NCBI GenBank assembly: GCA_905250075.1
Contig: CAJNOP010000100.1
Location: forward strand, 316,642 to 380,641
From: Rotaria sp. Silwood1
Taxonomy: Eukaryota; Rotifera; Eurotatoria; Philodinida; Philodinidae
DNA length: 64,000 bases
Reading direction: 5' to 3'
The translations under genes were made by a program, and so were the position numbers. Below, piece by piece: positions 10,771 to 19,644 of this stretch (position 1 is its first letter; the number at the start of each line of letters is the position of its first letter). The notes under the pieces are model-generated. The model saw only the letters and a list, made by a program, of their open reading frames with translations, did not search any database and had not been told where the DNA came from.

Positions 10771-13317
10771 TATATATGTTGTAGGCAAAATTGAAATCCG
10801 GGCAAATTTAAAATTTGCCCAGTCAAAATTGAAATTTTAATTTTGACTAGGCAAAATTAGAATTCTAATTTCGACCAAGAATTTATCAGTCAGAACTAAA
10901 ATTTCAATTTTGACTGGGCAGATTTTAAATTTGACTATAGGTTATATCATTTAAATAAAACAAAAATAATTACAACAAATAAAATAATTTTTTATTAATT
11001 CTTTTTAATAAAATGGGTAATAAAAAAATCTTTTCAACTATTCATCCATATTCTTGCAAGCACTTTGTTCTGAGTGACACTTTGCAAAACAGTTAACTCC
11101 GATTTTTCTATATTCACGTTGCTTTGTAGTGCTTCATAGTCCCTAATGAATGTATTGAGTTCAAGGTATCCCAAAAGGTACCCTGCTATCAGTATGTTAC
11201 AAAAACTTTTAAGTATCCTGCAAGGAACTATATCAGTACCTCATCGTAATCGGGTACCTACCTACGTACTTCCCAGTTTCTATAGCATGCATGAAGAATT
11301 TTTCAATAATTTAGTCCACTGAACGCCTACAAGCATTCTGAAGTCTAGATAAAAGACCAGAAAAGCATCTTCACGTATTTCAGTCCTTTCCCATGTAATC
11401 ACGAAACGCAAGATCGATGCGTTGAAACGCGGTTTCACAACAAAACGCGTCTAGACGCAGTTAAAAACGGGTTCACAACGCATTCAAATGCATTTTTAAT
11501 ATGAAACGCGTTGAGACGCAGTTAGAAAACTTTTGAAACGCGTCTGAACGCAGTTTTTGTATGCAACGTGTTGAAACGCAATTGTAAAAAAACTATGAAC
11601 CGCGTCTCAACGCGTTTCATATTGAAATTGCGTTTGTACGTGTTTAATAAGAGTTTAACTGAACGCGTTCAAACGTGATGCAATATGAGAAGCGTTGAGA
11701 CGCAGTTAGAAAAAATTTTGGAACGCGTCTGGACCCAGGTTTTCTATACAAGGCGTTTAAACGCAATCAGAAAAAAATGAACCGCGTTTCGACACGTTTC
11801 TGAAAAAAATTTAATGCGTTTAATAAAATTTTGTTTACGAACTGCGTTCAAACATGTCTTAAATATGTTTTTCGCTCGCGTTAGGACGCAATCATATTTT
11901 CGAGTGCCTTTGAAAGTGTGTATTTTTTCTGTATCGGACGCGATTTTACCCAAAAATTGCTGCTCTAGAAGAGTTAACTGCATAATCAAAATCATCAGCT
12001 TATATGTATTTTATTCATCTAAACTTCATTAGACTTCTAATAAAGAATGTCGAGATGATGTTAAAATAGACAAGATTCAATTAAACATAGGATGAACAGT
12101 CCATATTTCTCTAAAGTTTGTAAGAAAAGTAGTTAGATAATATTGTAATAGTTTCCAGCTATGCAATGCCCTTTCAGAATATTGTTAAATACTACTATTT
12201 AAATAATATTATTAGTAACTTTTCATCATATATTTCTACTAAATTGCTTGTCAATAATTATCTATTCATTAAATTTTTCGATAAAATTATTTATCATATT
12301 ACCAGTGCAATAAAAAAGATCGTAATATTTTTTATGTGTAGTAGATGATAAAAAAAAGATGTTATTTTATTAAAAAAATAACTGAAAAGTCATCTTACGT
12401 GTTAAGACTCTTGAATTCGAAAAAAATACATCTTGTTAAAATAAAGTATTTAACCGATGAAATTCGTCTTCAAATATATTTTATTTTGAATAAGACAAGA
12501 TTTCGAGTTAGTATAACTCAGTGGTATGTATGAACGACTTCTAATCACTGGTTCATCTGTTCAAATCTGATCGTCGTCGCTTAAGGTAAAATCTAATCCA
12601 TTTGCCAGGGAAGGCTAAGACCATCAAAAAATATTGATGGTGGCAACTCAGTTCGAATCTGAAATGGATTATCATATTTTTTTTCAAAATTTTTAGTTTT
12701 TTTATGAAACGCGTCCAGACGCATTAAATGTTTCATCTGGGACGCGTTTTCGCTAAAAATGCGTTTGAACGCAAGTCAAGCTAGAAGCGCATTCACACGC
12801 GTTTCTCAATAAATCGCGTTTAAACGCTTCGTTTGTTTCACTGGGGACGCGTTCAAACGCGTTCACTCTTAGCGTTTCGCACGCAAATGAAACGCGTTTC
12901 AGACGCGTTTTGAGGCAAAAAATATTTACATGGGTTCATTAAGGATTATTAAGCACTACAAAGCCATATGAATGTAGAAAAATGGGAGTTTTTTGGTTTA
13001 CAATGTGTCATTCAAAACGAGGTGCTCGTAAGAATATGGATGAATAGTTGAAAAGATTTTTTGTTAACCATTTTATGAAAAAAAACATATTAAAAACTTA
13101 TTCTATTTCTTGAAATTATTTTGGTTTTATTTAATTGATCTAACCTCTAGTCAAATTTTAAATCTGCCCAGTCAAAATTGAAATTTTGATTCTGACTGAT
13201 AAATTCTTGGTCAAAATTAGAATTCTAATTTTGCCTAGTCAAAATTAAAATTTCAATTTTGACTGGGCAAATTTTAAATTTGCCCGGATTTCAATTTTGC
13301 CTACAACATATATATAT
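10771..13317. mobile_element. 2.5-kb foldback element with long TIRs and ACGCGT iteron arrays
   Basis: The left end (GTTGTAGGCAAAATTGAAAT, then AAATTTGCCCAGTC) is repeated inverted at the right end (ATTTCAATTTTGCCTACAAC). Similarity extends about 370-380 bases inward on each side: CAACTATTCATCCATATTCT and GCTTTGTAGTGCTT occur in both arms, giving TIRs of roughly 10775-11155 and 12935-13310 at perhaps 85% identity. Inside each TIR are arrays of CpG-rich repeats of the form ACGCGTYTNRACGC (11400-11950 and 12703-12905). The outer 150 bases are themselves palindromic, built from GTCAAAATT/AATTTTGAC. No coding frame is seen. The flanks are TATATA on both sides, so a TA or TATA duplication is possible but not provable here. 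Confidence 0.85.
12596..12669 (+). ncRNA. tRNA-like sequence inside the foldback element
   Basis: A 74-base stretch closed by a perfect stem: TAATCCATTT (12594-12603) pairs with AAATGGATTA (12662-12671). It has an A-box-like TTGCCAGGGAAGGCTAA, a hairpin ACCATC/GATGGT at the anticodon position and a T-arm TCAG-TTCGAAT-CTGA with a B-box-like GTTCGAATC. The anticodon arm is too irregular to assign an amino acid. Likely a tRNA-derived remnant (SINE-like) rather than a working tRNA. A weaker tRNA-like run (A box TAACTCAGTGG, B box TGTTCAAATC) precedes it at about 12505-12580. Confidence 0.35.
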
Positions 13318-13855
13318 AAGCGAAAGGACGTTATGTATTTACTTTTGGAATTTGTTTTATATAATAACTGACAAGACAGGTTTATTTTTCGTGCCTAGTA
13401 TGGAACAAGATCAAGTCTGCTTTAGCTGAATATTCTTTCGATTTTGATAATATTTGTTTTGTATTACATATCAAGTGATTTGATGAAAGCTCAGAGTTTC
13501 ATTGACTTATACCGTAGAGGACTCATTAATCTTCAGTGGTGTCAAATTTGAATTCAATTATTCCTTCAGTGGAATGTTCTCGTCGTACCCTCATTGAGAG
13601 AGATATCCTATGTTACAATTTCTATGATATTCTCATCAAGAGATTGTTCGAATAGTTTGATTCTCAATCCTAAAAGGATGAGTCGTCATAGCGGAAATTT
13701 CTCGTTTATTCCCTCTCTCGAGAAAGCATGAATAATCGTGAATATGCATTATCGAGCGCGATTGAGCTATCTTGAGAGTGTGAGGATGAAGGTGAGCATG
13801 AAAATATAACAATCACTGTCGCGATTCCATCTCAAGAACAAGAATCATCAAATGG
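13318..13855. other. spacer between transposons, no gene seen
   Basis: Unremarkable AT-rich sequence between the foldback element and the left target duplication of the hAT copy. Confidence 0.5.
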
Positions 13856-14161
13856 TATGTAATCAGGGTTGCCAGATCATCCGAATTTTCTAAGTTTTTC
13901 AGACTGCTTTCCGACTTTCCGAATTCATCAGAATTCTTGAGATTTTTCTGAATTTTTTTGAATCGCAGTATTTTTTAAAAATTTCTTTTTGCATTACAAT
14001 TTTTGATAGAAATTTTGATAGATTTCATATTGCGCCATCTTTACTATCCTGTAATCATTAGTAATTGATTTTATTCTGACAGACAAGAAGGGAAGGGAGA
14101 GAAGATGCAATATGATAAGCATTTTTTCAAATTTCATCTAAGATTTCTCAAAATAGCTTCA

Positions 14162-15051
14162 GGGGGCCCCCCCTCAGAAACGAACTTTGTTATTTTCTCA
14201 TCCGATTTCAACCAAAATTTCAGAGAATGTTAGTCTTGGTTAGAATAGATTATGGTTAAAATATATCCCCCAAATCTCAAACTTATACACAAGTTCTAGT
14301 GAATTCATTACCCGTTACGCGGGCAAGGATTTCACAATGGGGTTACTATGTAATCATGTCGGGCTGGTTTTTAAATTGTAGAGTGACCTTAGGGCTAGAT
14401 CCTCACGATCTCCGATTTTTAAATTTCCCTTTATTTGATTTTTAAAAACACTTTTTTCGTCACATGTGCAAATTCAAAGCGCTCATCAAACTGAAATATC
14501 TTAGTTTTTTATTTCAATAAAAGAGAAATTCAAAAATCGGAGATCGTGAGGATCTAGCCCTAACTGTCCTCTATTCAACAAAAAAAATTATCGCTTCTAT
14601 ATTGAGTCGTTATTGAGAAATACTTGCCCGCGTAAACGGTAAACTCGAAAAAATTGATTTTGAGAAAAACGAAAAATAAGTATTAGAAGTCGATTTTTCC
14701 GAAAATCACCTGATTTATATATCAATGTTCAAGACAGGCTATAAATGTGTGATCTTAATATTAAGTGTTGATAGCCTCTTAGTGATTAGTATATAAAAAA
14801 AACTTCACGAAATGATGATGCAAAGAGAAAGCAGCCTAAAAAGTCGAAAAACCTTGAAAAAACACCATGAAAATTTCTCGAAAAATATGATAGTAGGAGC
14901 AAAGTTTTAGACGAAAAGTTCGTCAAAGTCAATTCATTTTTCGATAAAACATAGATATTCTGAAAGAGGAGACTTCAGTGCATCTTCCTATGATAAAACT
15001 TCAATTTCGACTCATCTCCGAAAAATTGGATTTTCTGAGGGGGGGCCCCCC
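14162..15051. mobile_element. foldback element with GGGGGCCCCCCC ends, nested in hAT
   Basis: The left end GGGGGCCCCCCCTCAGAAA is mirrored by TTTCTGAGGGGGGGCCCCCC on the right, with TTCA on both outer sides (14158-14161, 15052-15055) as a candidate 4-bp duplication. An internal near-perfect hairpin pairs 14391-14427 (AGGGCTAGATCCTCACGATC) with 14524-14561. A second stem pairs CGTTACGCGGGCAAG with CTTGCCCGCGTAAACG further out. No coding frame. Confidence 0.7.
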
Positions 15052-15087
15052 TTCAATCAATGTTTGGTTTTCGAATAAGTCATATGA

Positions 15088-15480
15088 ATGACTAGTATCT
15101 CTAGAAAGCGTAATCTAAATAACAATAAGGATATTGTTTTACTTTTTAATGGTTATATTTTAGAAAGATTGTTGAATATTGGTGCAAGAGCAAATGAATG
15201 CGTTCAATTTGATCACTTATGTTCATATTTTTTAAATATTGACCCAAAGACAGTACCGAGTTTGAAACTAATTGTTACCTATGTATTTTCTATTCCATGT
15301 AGCAGTTCTTTTCTTGAATCAATATTCAGTCACATGACTAACTTATGATCTGATTATCGAAATTGAATGGATATCGAATTGATGAAATCTGAGTTATTAA
15401 TCAGAAATAATTCCGATATTCCGTGTGCAAATGTTTATGACTTTCGTTTACTCCAGAGGAACTATTGAAAAAAATAGTCT
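15088..15480 (+). pseudogene. hAT transposase C-terminal fragment
   Basis: An open stretch of 86 codons ends in HLCSYFLNIDPKTVP, then YVFSIPCSSSFLESIFSHM, which matches the dimerisation segment of hAT transposases (SIPCSS..ES.FS.M). The frame continues past TGA at 15346 (expected Trp) and TGA at 15364 (CGA-type Arg fits) through MDIELMKSELLIRNNS. A frameshift follows before FTPEELLKKIV. It lies at the right place and orientation, close to the right TIR. Confidence 0.75.
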
Positions 15481-15874
15481 AAAATGAAAAGTTTGTTCGA
15501 AAAACGTCTTAGTAAATGAACTTTAGTTTCTTTTTCAATAAATGTTTTGAATTGTAGATATACATACATGTATAGACAGTTTATTTTGAGTTCTTTTTTC
15601 GTGTATTAACTGTCTCTTCTTGAAAATGATATTTTCTAATAATACTACATGTAATATATTTGTTTTAATGTTGATGAAATACATTTACAGAGAGGATAAC
15701 CAAACTGCGAAAGCTTTTTTTACTAAAAAATCAACTTGAGCGTCAAAAAGCTTGAAACCACTACTTTCCGAATTTTTTTCCGAATTAGTCAGATATTTTT
15801 TCCGAAATTTTCCGAATTCAGGCAAATGAATTCCGATTTGTAAGATTTTGATCTGGCATCCCTGTATGTAATAC

Positions 15875-16663
15875 AGGGTTGTGCATAACCTTTTGCTAGG
15901 GGGGTAGCGCCATTATTTCAAGTTGAATACTTAATGAAATTTATACCAAATTAAAGAGCGTCGAAAACTGGATTTCTTAGTACTAAATAGTAAGGGTTAT
16001 CAAAATATGTTAATGTCGAACTTACGAAATTTTCGGAAATTTTATGCTTTTTTTAGCATAAAAAATTAAGGCACCGGCAATTTTTTATAGGTAAGAAAAA
16101 TACTCGATTTTTTCAATAAAATTAGGTTTTTTCATTATTTTTACTAGCAAAGACGCTTCGAGATATACTCGTCAGACGCAGTTTTTCACGCTGCACCGGA
16201 GGAGTATATTTCGAAGTGTCTTTATCAATAAAAATAATGAAAAAAGCTAATTTCATTGAAAAAATCAAGTGTTTTTCTTCCATATAAAAAAAACGAGTTT
16301 CTAGAGATTTTTTAGGGTTTTACAAGTAATTTTTTTAATTTTTTATCTGAAACAAATGGCTTAAAAAATTTCTGATATGTACAGTTTTGTAGAGCTCGAC
16401 GAGCTCTATCGAACCATATAAAAATATCAAAAGAAAATATCTTACTCTATATTTGAATTGGTGGTGCCTTCATTTTCTATGGTAAAAAAAGCATAAAATT
16501 TCCGAAAATTTCGTAAGTTCCACATTAAAATATTTTGAAAACTCTTACTATTTAGTACTAATAAATCCATTTTTCAACGCTCTTTAATTTGGTATAAAAT
16601 TCATTAGGTATTCAACTTGAAATAGTGGCGCTACCCCCCTAGCAAAAGGTTATGCACAACCCT
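15875..16663. mobile_element. 789-bp foldback MITE abutting the hAT
   Basis: The end AGGGTTGTGCATAACCTTTT recurs inverted as AAAAGGTTATGCACAACCCT. The arms match over about 200 bases each (over 90% by eye), sharing TAGGGGGGTAGCGCCA, TACCAAATTAAAGAGCG and TAGTACTAAATAGTAAG. The middle also folds (GACGCTTCGAGATATAC against GTATATTTCGAAGTGTC). No frame is present. It begins two bases after the right target duplication of the hAT copy. Confidence 0.85.
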
Positions 16664-17124
16664 ATATATCTGCATAAATATTTAAGCATATCTTAAATGA
16701 AAAGAAATCTTCTAAACAGAAGACAATTTCTAATATGAAGAATTTAAATAAAAGCAGCAGATAGCCAAAACTTTCATGTGAGGGTGGGATGAAGGTGAGT
16801 CTAGCTACCATATTACCAGGTAATTCGATGTCTGTTAGATGTTGAATGAGAAGGTTGATGCTTTCGTAAGGATAGACGTGATTATGATCTGAAATATCAA
16901 GAACTTAGGTTCAAAAATTGATATGTTTGATATCACTGATTTGATTTTAAAGGAAGGATGGATTTTGAAAATGATAGAGGATTGATACATTCAAAGATGA
17001 ATAAGGACGATAGAAATGTATGCTTGTGAGAAAAGTGTCTCTGTGAAAAATGAATGTTCGATACGAAGAGATTATATTTGATTAATTAGCGTTAGCAATT
17101 TTTGCTCAATATCATATAGTGCAT

Positions 17125-17226
17125 GTGAGTGTGGGTATGGATCTGGATCAGGGTCTGGATGTAGATGTACGGCATGGATGTTAGTGACTTGTAGAAGAAG
17201 AACACTCATATCCATATCCACCCTCT
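17125..17226. repeat. G/T-C/A hairpin repeat, copy 6
   Basis: GTGAGTGTGGGTATGGATC with (GGATCT)-like units on the left; CACTCATATCCATATCCACC on the right. About 120 bases beyond the stop of the ART-TPR gene. Confidence 0.75.
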
Positions 17227-17343
17227 GGAGACCAATACGGAAAACTCATATTCAATCTACAACTTATAGCACGGAGACATATTTTAATTGTTTCTTCCTT
17301 TTGTGTGCTTCTGTTTATTTTCTTGTTTAACAACAAAAAACAA

Positions 17344-19644
17344 TTAGATTTTCTTTTCTACATCTTCAATGGTTTCTTTGATGAATGCAATATATGGATG
17401 CGTTGGAGATAGTGATTTTTTCCAGATTTGTTGAGCTTTTCTGTAAAACAAAAGTGCTTTCGAATACCTGCCCATGCTTTCATACACCAGACCGATGTTA
17501 TTGTAGGAAGTAGCCAAATCTGGATGATTCGATGGTAGAGCTATTTTCCGGATTTCAAGTGATCGTTCGTACGATGAAAGTGCTTTTGAGTACTCGCCAA
17601 TGTTATAATATACTGCACCGATGTTGTTGTAGGAACCAGCTAATTCAGGATGATTCGGAGAGAGAGCTATTTGCTGGATTTTAAGTGATTGTTCGTACCA
17701 CGAAAATGCTTCTGAGTACTCGCCCATGTTATTGTACACATTTCCGACGTTATTACAAGAAGAAGCCAAGTCAGGATGATTTGGAGGGAGAGCGTTCTCG
17801 ATAATCTCCAGATCCTTTTCGTGATATGAAAGTGCTTTCGAATACTCACCCGTATTATTATACACATTACCAATGTTGTTGTAGGTAGTAGCCAGGGCTA
17901 GATGATTCGGAGGGAGAGTTTTCTTCTGAATTTCAAGTGACCGTTCGTACGATGAAAGAGCTTTTGAGTACTGACCCATGTTAATATACATATTACCGAT
18001 ATTGTTGAAGGAAATAGTCAGGTCGAGATGATTCGAAGGAAGAGCTCTTTTTTGGATTTTAAGTGATCGTTCGTACGATGACAGTGCTTTGGAATACTCG
18101 CCCATGTTATGATATATATTGCCAATGTTGTTGTAGGAAATAGCTAAGTCGGGATGATTGAAAGGGAGAGTTTCTTCGTTGATCTTCAGTGATTTTTCGT
18201 AATGTGAAAGTGCTTTTGAGTACTCACCCATATTTCTATACATCCTGCCAAGTTGCTGATTGTAATCCGATATCTCTTCATCAGAAGATGTCTTTTCGAG
18301 AAGGATTTTATAGAGTTGTTCTGCTTTTGTAGGCTCACCAAGTTGAATAAGTATATGACCCAGTCGTGACCATCCTGTTGAACAACTGAACTCTTCGCGT
18401 AGGGATGACGTAATTTTGTCTAATTCGGGATTGTCATTACCCACAAGAGTGAGATTAACTTGCCATAGGCGATCAGTATGATCATCGGGGATTGGTTGAA
18501 TGTGATCGATACGAAATATTGTATGTGTTGTAAAAAGTATTTCTGTATCATTAATTTCGTAGAATCCTTCCCTGCTGATATCGACGTAAGGAATTGATGA
18601 ATTTGAAGATATGGTCGGGTCAATAGTCATTATGAAGAGAATGCCAACCATATTAGAATTTGTAGCCGCTCCTTCTCGAGCCAATTGAAGGGACACCTGA
18701 CGATTCTCACTCGTTAAAAGAAAATTATTGAAAGACATTAAGCCATCTTCGGTTTTTTTCATTTTTTCAAAAACTTCAACTGACAAACCTTGTCCACGAA
18801 AAACTGTGAACGTTGTCGTAATCTTCTTGTTAGATTGTTGTTCTTGATATAAATTGTCAATATATTGATGCAAATCTCGAATAAAAAAACCCAATCTGAG
18901 TACAATATCGACATCCATGAGTCGGAGACCACAATTGAGCACCGAATTCATAAAAAATGGTGCCGTATACCACCATATTGGTGTATGGTCATGATACTCT
19001 TGTTCGACCTTCGCAATTTCGTCTTCATCAATGTCATTTTGAAGACGACAGTATTCCGCGAGTTCTTTGATCAATTTTGTGTCGTCATCTTCGATATCCA
19101 AGAATATTTCTTTTAACAATTGTGTATACATAAATAAAGTATCAATACCATTAAAAGAAATCGGAATCATAGCTCGATCACAATTTTCTCGATCGACTTG
19201 TAATGCATCACATATTGGTTCGATGCTTGTATGTACACCTTTTACTTTTTGTATTTTTCTGGCCCATTGTTCATGAACCTCTCGATTGCCACAAAACACA
19301 TAAATTGATTCCAATCGCGGCCATGCTTCAATTTCTGGTACGATTTGCTGTCCCAATGAACCAGATACGATCATAAATATCTTTTCTTTTTTTATTGCAT
19401 TGAGAAAAACAATGCCTTCTTGAACATTTGTAAATGTTGCGATGGATGCCACAGTTTTTCGAAGATGTTGTAATGATTTTTTGAAATCGTCATCAGATTC
19501 ATCAAAATTGGCGTCGAACCATACTAACACGTAATTCTGTATCACCCGACGCACAGGTTGGGACAGCTCACCGACACGACTGGTGGTGGTAGCCATCGCT
19601 GCTGCTCCACTAGCAGTAGTTTTTGTCGATTTCGATTTGCTCAT
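17344..19644 (-). CDS. ADP-ribosyltransferase-like protein with seven TPRs
   Basis: Intron-free frame of 766 residues. Residues about 35-165 form an alpha/beta domain (YVLVWFDANFDES, FMIVSGSLGQQ, IYVFCGN) common to this bdelloid family. Residues about 170-400 resemble an arginine-type ADP-ribosyltransferase fold: VFRGQGLS carries the expected Arg (283), SFNNFLLTS (304-312) stands for the S-x-S strand, and NDTEILF (365-371) stands for the catalytic E-x-E. Here the first Glu is Asp366, so catalysis is uncertain. Residues 461-766 are seven 42-residue tetratricopeptide units of the kinesin-light-chain type (YNNIGNIYHNMGEYSKAL, then ALPSNHPDL). The role is probably intracellular modification or scaffolding through the TPRs; the target is unknown. 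The start is the first ATG, after a (TGAA)n run. Bdelloids have many such genes. Confidence 0.85.
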   Translation of the reverse strand: MSKSKSTKTTASGAAAMATTTSRVGELSQPVRRVIQNYVLVWFDANFDESDDDFKKSLQHLRKTVASIATFTNVQEGIVFLNAIKKEKIFMIVSGSLGQQIVPEIEAWPRLESIYVFCGNREVHEQWARKIQKVKGVHTSIEPICDALQVDRENCDRAMIPISFNGIDTLFMYTQLLKEIFLDIEDDDTKLIKELAEYCRLQNDIDEDEIAKVEQEYHDHTPIWWYTAPFFMNSVLNCGLRLMDVDIVLRLGFFIRDLHQYIDNLYQEQQSNKKITTTFTVFRGQGLSVEVFEKMKKTEDGLMSFNNFLLTSENRQVSLQLAREGAATNSNMVGILFIMTIDPTISSNSSIPYVDISREGFYEINDTEILFTTHTIFRIDHIQPIPDDHTDRLWQVNLTLVGNDNPELDKITSSLREEFSCSTGWSRLGHILIQLGEPTKAEQLYKILLEKTSSDEEISDYNQQLGRMYRNMGEYSKALSHYEKSLKINEETLPFNHPDLAISYNNIGNIYHNMGEYSKALSSYERSLKIQKRALPSNHLDLTISFNNIGNMYINMGQYSKALSSYERSLEIQKKTLPPNHLALATTYNNIGNVYNNTGEYSKALSYHEKDLEIIENALPPNHPDLASSCNNVGNVYNNMGEYSEAFSWYEQSLKIQQIALSPNHPELAGSYNNIGAVYYNIGEYSKALSSYERSLEIRKIALPSNHPDLATSYNNIGLVYESMGRYSKALLFYRKAQQIWKKSLSPTHPYIAFIKETIEDVEKKI

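Larger units (their letters stand above)
13864..15864 (+). mobile_element. hAT-type DNA transposon copy, degenerate
   Basis: Ends CAGGGTTGCCAGATC and, reversed, CAGGGATGCCAGATC: classic hAT-style termini. They are flanked by an exact 8-bp direct repeat TATGTAAT (13856-13863 and 15865-15872), the duplication size typical of hAT. Length is 2,001 bp. Subterminal TTTCCGAAT repeats occur at both ends. Inside are a nested foldback (14162-15051) and the 3' remnant of a transposase frame. The short length and broken frame mean it cannot move by itself. Confidence 0.9.
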
